A stretch of DNA of 5,890 nt. Origin: an uncultured Succinatimonas sp. (lineage in GTDB: Bacteria > Pseudomonadota > Gammaproteobacteria > Enterobacterales > Succinivibrionaceae). The notes below the pieces were generated by a model, which saw only the letters and a program-made list of their open reading frames with translations, searched no databases and was not told the origin of the DNA. Shown piece after piece: positions 1 through 5,549 of this stretch (the first letter of the stretch is position 1; the number at the start of each line of letters is the position of its first letter). The stretch is taken from assembly GCA_902465145.1 (NCBI GenBank), contig CABQMD010000061.1, positions 1 through 5,890 on the forward strand. Reading direction: 5' to 3'. The position numbers and the translations under genes were made by a program.

Positions 1-654
1 ATTGACGTTTTGCCCGAGAAGGTGCAGTTCGCGCGCTCCTTCCTGAAGATGATTTCGGCATTCTTTTAAAATGTCGGCAACATCACGGGATTTTTCTTCT
101 CCGCGGGTATAAGGAACTATGCAATAGGTACATTTATTGGAACAGCCTTCCATGATGGTAACGAAGGCCGAAGCGCCGCGACGTCCCTGCAACGGCAGAG
201 AGTCGAATTTTTCCATGGAATCTGCTTCAACGTCGCATACGGGACTGGAAGTCGCTTTGTAAAGCTCGATAAGATCAGGAAGACGGTGTATGGTTTTAGG
301 AGAGAATACTATGCTTACACCGCGATCCTCGTCTAAGATCTTTTGCCCAAGTTCGGTACCTACGCATCCGCCCAGAGCCACAATGGTCTCGTCGCGAACG
401 TCTCCTTGGTGACGCCAGGCGTCGATTTGATTGAAAACTTTATTTTCTGCCTTGGCACGTACGGCACAGGTTACCAATACGACTATACTTGCATCTTTTG
501 GCGACGAAACTTCGGCATAGCCTTTTGAACTTAAAAGATCGCGTATGCGTCCGGTGTCATATACATTCATCTGGCAACCCCAGACGGCAATATAAAACGT
601 TCCGAGTTGAAGTTTGAAATCGGCAGTCTGATTTGCGTTTAAATTGGTGATCAT
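1..654 (-). CDS. miaB: MiaB, tRNA-2-methylthio-N6-dimethylallyladenosine synthase (N-terminal part, cut by the window edge)
   Basis: Radical-SAM methylthiotransferase that adds a methylthio group to i6A37 of tRNAs reading UNN codons; cytoplasmic, with two [4Fe-4S] clusters. The reverse strand reads 218 residues without a stop up to base 1. The N-terminal UPF0004 domain shows its three cluster cysteines: C27 in WGCQMNVYDT, C63 in TCAVRAKAENKVF and C97 in GGCVG. The radical-SAM domain follows with C171, C175 and C178 in EGCSNKCTYC, then VPYTRGEEKSR and LLGQNVN. These match E. coli MiaB (474 aa) closely, so somewhat under half of the protein is visible. The start at 654 is the only plausible one: an in-frame TAA lies at 670-672 and the next Met is residue 29, inside the first motif. 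No clear Shine-Dalgarno sequence precedes it. The other MTTase families (RimO, MtaB) fit the motif wording less well. Confidence 0.96.
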   Translation of the reverse strand, partial: MITNLNANQTADFKLQLGTFYIAVWGCQMNVYDTGRIRDLLSSKGYAEVSSPKDASIVVLVTCAVRAKAENKVFNQIDAWRHQGDVRDETIVALGGCVGTELGQKILDEDRGVSIVFSPKTIHRLPDLIELYKATSSPVCDVEADSMEKFDSLPLQGRRGASAFVTIMEGCSNKCTYCIVPYTRGEEKSRDVADILKECRNHLQEGARELHLLGQNVN

Positions 655-686
655 GATTTTTGTCAGTGCTTAAAAATTTTCGAAAT

Positions 687-692
687 ATTGTA
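687..692 (-). promoter_or_regulatory. Possible -10 box of a miaB promoter
   Basis: On the minus strand this reads TACAAT, five of six matches to the sigma70 -10 consensus, and would give a leader of about 26 nt before the miaB ATG at 654. The hexamer 17 nt upstream, GTGCAA, matches the -35 consensus at only three positions, so this is a weak call. The 101-bp gap between the HAD gene and miaB contains no convincing terminator, so miaB may also be transcribed by read-through from the HAD gene. Confidence 0.3.
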
Positions 693-755
693 CAAAGCGG
701 AATGATTTTTTGCACGGGTGGGGATGTTTTAAGAACACAGTGTTTTTACCGCATA

Positions 756-1667
756 TCAGTTTTGACGTAAATAATCTTCACTTTCCTTAAAGTAGCGTTC
801 GCTCTCATGTCTTAAATCACAGCCTGCGGCAACATAGCGAACTATTTTTTTTACCAAAGTCTCAAGTTCGGATCCTTCTTGGTAGTCGGCCGGGGCGAAA
901 TATCCTATGCGGTGATCACGCATAAGGCGGTATACCTGACTTTTGTCGCGTTTTACCGGATCGAACACGCCTATTGCGTGACCTCCGAAAGAGTTGACCA
1001 GTTTCATGCACGGTATATCCGTAGCAGAATCTCCTATATAAATCATATTTGAGAAAGGAACACGCATTTCGCTTGGTTTGTAGTAAGTATTTACATCATC
1101 GTCATTTACGTCGATAGCTCCTTTTTCTATGCGGAAGAGAAACTGAGTCTTGTTGGTGAAATTGATGATCTGCGCAGGCCATACGGCACTGCCGCCTTCA
1201 TTGTAAAGAAAGGTGTTTGCGTAGATCATCTTGAATTTTTTGCCTATTTTGGTGCCTTCTATCATATCCTTGATCCCTGAGGAAATGATGTAATGCTCAA
1301 CTTTTAACTGATATTCGCTGCCTAATTTTTCCATGCGATCAAACCACGTGTCGACACCGTCATACAGTTTTACTTTTGAGCCGAAGCGTTTTAAGGTTTC
1401 TTTTTTGACGTAGAAGTTGTTTTCAGCCCCTTTTAACATCAGATACATATACGCAAGATTGGGATCCATCCCGTGACCGTGAGCCATTTCGTTACAACGT
1501 TTCCAAAACTCCTGAACGTTTTCCTGCAATTTTTGAATATACCCCTGCGCCTGCATATCCTCAGGGGAGAGGGTTTTGTCAAAGTCGTAGCAGAAGGCAA
1601 GAATGTCAGAAGTTTCGTCGTTGCGCTTTTTATTCAAGCTGTTCGGGGCAGAATCATTGGCTGTCAT
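756..1667 (-). CDS. HAD-superfamily hydrolase (putative phosphatase), substrate unknown
   Basis: A complete 303-residue cytoplasmic protein with no signal peptide or membrane segment. The haloacid dehalogenase motifs are in order. Motif I is DFDKTL, with nucleophile D28 and acid/base D30. Motif II is IISSG at 127-131. The motif III lysine is probably K173 in FTNKTQF. Motif IV is IYIGDSATDIPCM, with metal-binding D213 and D217. The roughly 95 residues between motifs I and II form a helical cap. From memory, similar proteins of about 280-300 aa with EHYIISSG and IYIGDG-TDIPCMK are widespread and annotated only as HAD hydrolases, so phosphatase activity is expected from the family and the substrate cannot be read from the sequence. 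I chose the ATG at 1667 because AAGAG lies about 9 nt upstream. An in-frame GTG at 1724 would add 19 residues but has no ribosome binding site. The gene is transcribed toward miaB with a 101-bp gap and may be co-transcribed with it. Confidence 0.88.
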   Translation of the reverse strand: MTANDSAPNSLNKKRNDETSDILAFCYDFDKTLSPEDMQAQGYIQKLQENVQEFWKRCNEMAHGHGMDPNLAYMYLMLKGAENNFYVKKETLKRFGSKVKLYDGVDTWFDRMEKLGSEYQLKVEHYIISSGIKDMIEGTKIGKKFKMIYANTFLYNEGGSAVWPAQIINFTNKTQFLFRIEKGAIDVNDDDVNTYYKPSEMRVPFSNMIYIGDSATDIPCMKLVNSFGGHAIGVFDPVKRDKSQVYRLMRDHRIGYFAPADYQEGSELETLVKKIVRYVAAGCDLRHESERYFKESEDYLRQN

Positions 1668-1725
1668 TAGAATTTGCTCTTTGGTTTTGAAGAGAATATA
1701 ACAGGAAAAAACGCCTAAGATCACG

Positions 1726-1751
1726 AAAAAAAGCTTTTTTCTGAAAAGCTT
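1726..1751 (-). promoter_or_regulatory. Weak hairpin with U-run in the leader of the HAD gene
   Basis: On the minus strand an 8-bp perfect stem (AAGCTTTT at 1751-1744 pairing with AAAAGCTT at 1738-1731, 5-nt loop) is followed directly by five more T residues (1730-1726). This is the form of an intrinsic terminator or attenuator, about 59 nt before the HAD start at 1667. Only two pairs of the stem are G-C, so it would be weak. No minus-strand gene lies just upstream for it to terminate, so if it is real it acts in the HAD leader. Confidence 0.3.
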
Positions 1752-1853
1752 CTGCTCCGAATGATGACGAGATGGCGTACAGAACTGAAATATTTTAATT
1801 TATTTAATAAAAAAACATAGTAATCAATATGTTAAATCACAAAACTTCAAAAA

Positions 1854-1875
1854 TTTCGTTTTTATGTTGTGAAAA
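1854..1875 (+). promoter_or_regulatory. Probable UP element of the tRNA promoter
   Basis: An A/T-tract-rich stretch lies immediately upstream of the -35 hexamer, where the alpha-subunit C-terminal domains of RNA polymerase bind at strong stable-RNA promoters. The AT-rich DNA continues further upstream to about 1790. The call rests on position and composition only. Confidence 0.45.
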
Positions 1876-1879
1876 GTGT

Positions 1880-1907
1880 TTGACAAGTTAAAAAACGTCG
1901 CTATAAT
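1880..1907 (+). promoter_or_regulatory. Sigma70 promoter of the tRNA operon
   Basis: A perfect -35 box TTGACA (1880-1885) and a perfect -10 box TATAAT (1902-1907) are separated by 16 nt. The discriminator that follows (CGGCACCG, 1908-1915) is GC-rich, which in E. coli is a hallmark of stable-RNA promoters under stringent (ppGpp) and growth-rate control. The expected transcription start is near 1914, about 35 nt before the first tRNA. The promoter faces the tRNA genes, so it should drive all three. Confidence 0.9.
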
Positions 1908-1948
1908 CGGCACCGTTGTTCAGTAGCCCTGCGGCGACAAACCGTGAT

Positions 1949-2023
1949 AGGGGTATAGCCAAGTGGTAAGGCAGCGGGTTTTGATCCCGCCATTCCCTGG
2001 TTCGAACCCGGGTACCCCTGCCA
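1949..2023 (+). tRNA. tRNA-Gln (anticodon UUG)
   Basis: A 75-nt cloverleaf reading CAA codons. The acceptor stem is AGGGGTA (1949-1955) with TACCCCT (2013-2019), seven canonical pairs. The D arm is GCC/GGC, and the anticodon stem GCGGG/CCCGC holds loop TTTTGAT with anticodon TTG at 1981-1983. The variable region is 5 nt. The T arm is CCTGG/CCGGG with loop TTCGAAC. The discriminator is G2020 and CCA is encoded at 2021-2023. The first pair is A1-U72, whereas E. coli tRNA-Gln and the neighbouring tRNA-Gln here have U1-A72. It is the first gene of a Gln-Gln-Met operon. Confidence 0.97.
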
Positions 2024-2054
2024 TATTATGGATACGGAACGACATATTCAGAGT

Positions 2055-2130
2055 TGGGGCATAGCCAAGTGGTAAGGCAGCGGATTCTGATTCCGCCATT
2101 ACCTAGGTTCGATCCCTAGTGCCCCAGCCA
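2055..2130 (+). tRNA. tRNA-Gln (anticodon CUG)
   Basis: A 76-nt cloverleaf reading CAG codons, 31 nt after the first tRNA-Gln. The acceptor stem is TGGGGCA (2055-2061) with TGCCCCA (2120-2126). The anticodon stem GCGGA/TCCGC holds loop TTCTGAT with CTG at 2087-2089. The T stem is CTAGG/CCTAG with loop TTCGATC. The discriminator is G2127 and CCA is encoded at 2128-2130. U1-A72 is the usual bacterial Gln identity pair. With this pairing the variable region is CATTAC, 6 nt, one longer than in the first copy. The flanks AGAGT (2050-2054) and ACTCT (2131-2135) are complementary. Confidence 0.97.
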
Positions 2131-2144
2131 ACTCTTTGACAAGT

Positions 2145-2221
2145 GGCTAAGTAGCTCAGTCGGTTAGAGCGCGGCACTCATAATGCTGAGGTCACTGGTT
2201 CGATTCCAGTCTTAGCTACCA
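2145..2221 (+). tRNA. Elongator tRNA-Met (anticodon CAU)
   Basis: A 77-nt cloverleaf, 14 nt after tRNA-Gln(CUG). The acceptor stem is GGCTAAG (2145-2151) with CTTAGCT (2211-2217). The D arm is GCTC/GAGC, and the anticodon stem CGGCA/TGCTG holds loop CTCATAA with CAT at 2179-2181. The T arm is ACTGG/CCAGT. The discriminator is A2218 and CCA is encoded at 2219-2221. It is not the initiator, since the three G-C pairs of the initiator anticodon stem are absent. It is closer to E. coli elongator Met (GGCTACG start) than to the lysidine-modified tRNA-Ile(CAU), which cannot be fully excluded by eye. The first pair is a G1-U72 wobble; the E. coli tRNA has G1-C72. Confidence 0.93.
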
Positions 2222-2327
2222 TCTGTTTTTAATCCTCGGTATTTTCAGGTTGATAAGACTTTGAGTCAGCAGACTTGGCGGTCGAATTCTGTTTTTTTCT
2301 CCCTTATTTTGTGCAAAAACGTTTTTT

Positions 2328-2356
2328 TTGACTAATGCATGCTGATCCCGTCAAAC
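2328..2356 (+). promoter_or_regulatory. Possible ydiJ promoter overlapping the tRNA terminator
   Basis: TTGACT (2328-2333) is five of six to the -35 consensus. Seventeen nt further lies TCAAAC (2351-2356), only three of six to the -10 consensus and located in the loop of the terminator hairpin. A start near 2363 would leave a leader of about 38 nt that contains only the right arm of the hairpin, so transcripts from here would escape the terminator. The weak -10 makes this tentative. Confidence 0.3.
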
Positions 2357-2380
2357 TAAAAGGATCAGTAAGCTTTTTTT
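2337..2380 (+). terminator. Intrinsic terminator of the tRNA operon, just before ydiJ
   Basis: CTGATCC (2342-2348) pairs with GGATCAG (2362-2368) around a 13-nt loop. The stem extends outward through G2341-U2369 and T2340-A2370, an A-A mismatch, then GC (2337-2338) with GC (2372-2373). Seven T residues follow directly (2374-2380). It ends only 20 nt before the ydiJ start codon, so it separates tRNA transcription from ydiJ or attenuates read-through into it. Confidence 0.7.
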
Positions 2381-2388
2381 AAACGTGA

Positions 2389-2394
2389 TGAGGA
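2389..2394 (+). promoter_or_regulatory. Ribosome binding site of ydiJ
   Basis: TGAGGA sits 6 nt before the ATG at 2401 and lies directly downstream of the terminator T-run. It supports that start, and the protein it gives aligns from residue 1 with the MIP-I N-terminus of E. coli YdiJ. Confidence 0.8.
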
Positions 2395-2400
2395 CTCAAC

Positions 2401-5400
2401 ATGATCCCGCGCATCGACAATCTGCCTGAAGTATCAATTCTTTATCGTGAGTATTTGACCGAACTTAAAAAATTAGGTTTTACAGGTGATATTGAAGAGG
2501 AACATTCCTCACGCCTTTTGTGTGCCACTGACAATTCAGTCTATCAGTGCATGCCTCAGGCGGTGATCTTTCCGCGCTCTTGCAATGATATTGCCCTGGC
2601 AATGAAATTGCGTTGTCACAGTGATTACAAAAGTGTGATCTTTACCCCGCGCGGCGGCGGTACCGGAACCAACGGACAGTCGTTAAACCGCGGCATAAGC
2701 GTGGATTGTTCCCGTTATTTGAAGGAAGTAAGAAATTTTAATATTGAAAAACGTGAGATCACGGTTCAATCAGGCGTGATCAAAGATGAACTTAATGAGC
2801 TTATAAAAAAAGACGGCTTGTTTTTTTCTCCAGAGCTTTCAACTTCAAGCCGCGCCACCATAGGCGGTATGGTAAGTAATGATGCGGCGGGGCAAGGTTC
2901 TTTAAAATACGGCCGCACTTCAACTCACATCAAGGCTGTCACCGTGGTTTTAAGCGACGGTTCGATAGCTACGTTCGGACCGGTAAACGGCAGTGAACTT
3001 GATGAAAAAATGAAATTGCCGGGCTTAGAAGGTGAGCTTTACCGTACGCTGGTACCGCTGTTAAAGACCAACAGTTCTAAGATTTGCGAGGTTTTTCCCA
3101 AGTTAAACCGTTTTATGACCGGTTATGATCTTTATCATGCTTATGATGTAACTACCGGTACAGTCAATCTTTCCCGTCTTATTTGCGGTGCCGAAGGTAC
3201 TTTGGGAATATTGTGCGAAGCCGTGCTTGATCTTACGCCGCTGCCGAAATACCGATCTTTGCTGGTGGTCAAATACGACAATTTCTTTTCTGCTTTAAAA
3301 AATGCCATCCCGCTTATAGATGCCGGAGCACTCTCCGTGGAGACCGTAGATTCCAAAGTCTTAAAACTTGCCATGCAGGATAATATCTGGCTTTCGGTGC
3401 AGGAATATATAAAAGAAATACCAGGAAAAGAAATAGCAGGGCTCAATATAGTTGAGTTTGCAGGTGACGATGTCTTAAAAGAGCAGGAAAAACTTGAAAA
3501 TCTGTATAAGGATTTGTTTTCTTGTGCACAGCGGGAACAGGATGGGATCCTGGGAGTGCAAAAAGTTTTAAGTGTCCAAGGTATTGCCGCTGTCTACGGT
3601 ATGAGAAAAAAAGCCGTGGGACTTTTGGGCAATGCCGCAGGACGTCGCAAACTGGTCGCCTTTACCGAGGATACCGTGGTTCCTCCCAAACATCTTGCCG
3701 ATTACATACGTGAGTTTCGTGCTCTTTTGGATTCTAAAGGCGTACCTTACGGTATGTTCGGACATGTGGATACCGGACTTATGCATGTAAGGCCGGCACT
3801 TGATCTTACTACCGATGAAGACAGGCGCAAGCTCATAGAGATCTCAGAAGGAGTGGTAAAGCTTGTAGCCAAATACCAAGGGCAGATGTGGGGTGAGCAC
3901 GGAAGAGGCTATCGCAGCGTATTCGGAGAGTATTTTTTCAAAGAACTGTACCCGCTGGCCCGTAAAGTAAAAGAAATATTCGACCCTGACAATATTTTAA
4001 ATCCGGGGAAGATTTGCGTGCCGTTTTCAAATGATCAGGACAAACTGGTAGCTATAGACGGCCCCATGCGCGGAGATCTTGACCGTACTATTCCACAAAA
4101 TATACGTGAAAGTTTCAAAGGTGCGGTAAGTTGCAACGGCAACGGCCAGTGTTTTAGCTATTCAAAGTCAGCATTGATGTGTCCGAGTTATCGTTATACC
4201 AGGGATCACGTCAGAAGTCCCAAGGGATATGCCGAACTCATGCGCGAATGGTTAAGACTTGTGAATGACAAAGGTTTCAGTCCGTCGGCCGAGGAAGCGT
4301 CGGCTTTAACCTCGATCCCAAATCCTGTGCACTTTTTTTACAGACTGTACAATACTTTTTGCGATAAAAACGGGGATTACAATACCGAGATCATGCAGAA
4401 GATCAGGACTTGTCTTGCCTGCAAATCCTGTAAAGGAGTTTGTCCTGCACATGTGAACGCAGCTGATCTTAATTCGCGTTTTATTTCGATGTATTACGAT
4501 CGTTATTTAAGACCGTCTATGGATTTGTTGACGCTTAATGCTGAGTGGCTGATCCCTTTGTCGGCAGCATTTCCCAAGCTTTCCAACGCAGTGTTTAAAA
4601 ATTCATTATTTAAAAAAGTTTGTGCAAAAGTGTTCGGACTTACTGATCTGCCGCCTTTTTCTGAAAAATCTTTAAAGGAGCAATGCAGACAAAACGGATT
4701 TAAATTGCTTTCATCTAAACAAGCCGAGTCAGAATCCCCTGAGATCCTGATCGTAACTGATCCTTTTACCGCAGCTTATGAAACTGACGGACTCATAAAT
4801 TTTGCCAAACTGATAGCTAATTTGGGATACAAAGTGCAATTTTTGCGCCCCTATATCAACGGAAAACTTATGGTGATACGCGGTGCACGCAAGAAATTTG
4901 TCCATTTTGCCTCAAAGCAGGCAGCTCGGCTTGCAGCCCTTGCTCAAAAAGGCATAACTTTAGTCGGGTACGATCCTGCTCTTACCATTTGTTATCGCGA
5001 TGAATATCCGGCTATTTTGGGAAATACACGCGGTGAATTTGAGGTATTGCTTCCTGAAGAATGGCTGTCACAGGCTGTAAATGATCCTAAAACCGATAAG
5101 ATCCTGCAGGCTCTGAGAAAAGATCTTACGTCAGGTTTTGACGAGCCTTATTATTTATTTGCGCATTGTACCGAGCAGGCTCTGTTGCCTAAATCAGTAA
5201 GACAGTGGCAGGAGATCATGCAGGCGTTCGGACTTGAGCTTTTACCCGTACCGGTGGCCTGTTGCGGAATGGCCGGATTGCACGGTCATATGGTGCAAAA
5301 TCTTGAGGAAAGTTATGCAGTTTATAATCGTAACTGGCATGTTGAAATTTCTTCAAGACCGTTTGAACGTTGTCTTGTAACCGGTTATTCATGCCGATCT

Positions 5401-5469
5401 CAGGTGGAACGCATGGAGGGTAAAAAGGCAAAGCATCCTGTGGAGATCTTAGAAAGGCTTTTTGAGTGA
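2401..5469 (+). CDS. ydiJ: YdiJ-type FAD- and Fe-S-dependent D-2-hydroxyacid (probable D-2-hydroxyglutarate) dehydrogenase
   Basis: Oxidises a D-2-hydroxyacid to the 2-oxoacid. E. coli YdiJ (1018 aa; 1022 here) is reported as a D-2-hydroxyglutarate dehydrogenase, which would remove a side product of SerA in serine synthesis. Domains in order: an FAD-binding PCMH domain, about 50-280, with RGGGTGTNGQ (84-93), PELSTSSRATIGGM (144-157), NDAAGQGS and GAEGTLG (263-269); an FAD-oxidase C-terminal domain to about 540, with GHVDTGLMH and WGEHG, where H455, H462 and E499 match the metal-ligand pattern of D-2-hydroxyacid dehydrogenases, ending in FDPDNILNPGKIC; an iron-sulfur region with C578, C584, C594 and a classical CxxCxxCxxxCP (C671, C674, C677, C681); and a CCG-type domain with C923, C954-C955-G956, C991 and C998. 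No signal peptide or membrane helix is seen, so it is cytoplasmic, perhaps membrane-associated through its unknown electron acceptor. It is full length and uninterrupted, and stands as a single gene convergent with the downstream minus-strand gene. The exact substrate is inferred from the family. Confidence 0.95.
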   Translation: MIPRIDNLPEVSILYREYLTELKKLGFTGDIEEEHSSRLLCATDNSVYQCMPQAVIFPRSCNDIALAMKLRCHSDYKSVIFTPRGGGTGTNGQSLNRGISVDCSRYLKEVRNFNIEKREITVQSGVIKDELNELIKKDGLFFSPELSTSSRATIGGMVSNDAAGQGSLKYGRTSTHIKAVTVVLSDGSIATFGPVNGSELDEKMKLPGLEGELYRTLVPLLKTNSSKICEVFPKLNRFMTGYDLYHAYDVTTGTVNLSRLICGAEGTLGILCEAVLDLTPLPKYRSLLVVKYDNFFSALKNAIPLIDAGALSVETVDSKVLKLAMQDNIWLSVQEYIKEIPGKEIAGLNIVEFAGDDVLKEQEKLENLYKDLFSCAQREQDGILGVQKVLSVQGIAAVYGMRKKAVGLLGNAAGRRKLVAFTEDTVVPPKHLADYIREFRALLDSKGVPYGMFGHVDTGLMHVRPALDLTTDEDRRKLIEISEGVVKLVAKYQGQMWGEHGRGYRSVFGEYFFKELYPLARKVKEIFDPDNILNPGKICVPFSNDQDKLVAIDGPMRGDLDRTIPQNIRESFKGAVSCNGNGQCFSYSKSALMCPSYRYTRDHVRSPKGYAELMREWLRLVNDKGFSPSAEEASALTSIPNPVHFFYRLYNTFCDKNGDYNTEIMQKIRTCLACKSCKGVCPAHVNAADLNSRFISMYYDRYLRPSMDLLTLNAEWLIPLSAAFPKLSNAVFKNSLFKKVCAKVFGLTDLPPFSEKSLKEQCRQNGFKLLSSKQAESESPEILIVTDPFTAAYETDGLINFAKLIANLGYKVQFLRPYINGKLMVIRGARKKFVHFASKQAARLAALAQKGITLVGYDPALTICYRDEYPAILGNTRGEFEVLLPEEWLSQAVNDPKTDKILQALRKDLTSGFDEPYYLFAHCTEQALLPKSVRQWQEIMQAFGLELLPVPVACCGMAGLHGHMVQNLEESYAVYNRNWHVEISSRPFERCLVTGYSCRSQVERMEGKKAKHPVEILERLFE

Positions 5470-5484
5470 TCTGTTTTTAACCGC

Positions 5485-5515
5485 AGTACCGGAGCTTTCT
5501 CTCCGCTCCGGTATT
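5485..5515. terminator. Hairpin between convergent genes, probable terminator
   Basis: TACCGGAGC (5487-5495) and GCTCCGGTA (5505-5513) form a perfect 9-bp GC-rich stem with a 9-nt loop. A G-U and an A-U pair extend it to 5485 and 5515. It begins 16 nt after the ydiJ stop and lies 35 nt beyond the stop of the minus-strand gene, the usual place for a shared terminator. Neither side has a proper T-run directly after the stem (TTAAAG on plus), so it may act as an mRNA 3'-end stabiliser or need help to terminate. Confidence 0.6.
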
Positions 5516-5549
5516 AAAGATCGCATATGTTCAGTGCGGATGCCTTCCG

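Larger units (their letters stand above)
1668..1948. other. Gene-free divergent control region
   Basis: This stretch separates the leftward HAD gene from the rightward tRNA operon. From about 1790 to 1875 it is very AT-rich, with repeated A and T tracts. It contains the tRNA promoter and the weak HAD-leader hairpin, which are listed separately. I could not find a good minus-strand promoter for the HAD gene: the best candidates match the -10 box at four of six positions with poor -35 boxes. No protein-coding reading frame in this stretch is convincing. Confidence 0.7.

Noticed and set aside
343..528. Plus-strand 61-codon open frame
   Set aside because: It lies antisense within the strongly supported miaB coding sequence and shows no domain or ribosome binding site.
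732..748. Hairpin-like AACAC/GTGTT after the HAD stop codon
   Set aside because: The arms are separated by a single base, so a stable RNA stem-loop of useful length cannot form; not called as a terminator.
1473..1670. Plus-strand 65-codon open frame
   Set aside because: It is antisense to the HAD gene, whose motifs are unambiguous; its composition is that of a shadow frame.
1879..2144. Exact 10-nt repeat TTTGACAAGT at the tRNA promoter (1879-1888) and just before tRNA-Met (2135-2144)
   Set aside because: Repeats of this length are expected by chance in a window this size, and a -10 box for the second copy would fall inside the tRNA.
2315..2326. Perfect 12-nt palindrome AAAAACGTTTTT
   Set aside because: It has no loop and arises easily from A and T runs in AT-rich DNA; no further evidence for a protein site or terminator.
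3141..3786. Three short open frames (3141-3446 minus, 3522-3713 plus, 3568-3786 minus)
   Set aside because: All fall inside ydiJ, which aligns continuously with its family over this stretch.
5216..5431. Minus-strand 71-codon open frame
   Set aside because: It is antisense to the conserved CCG domain of ydiJ.
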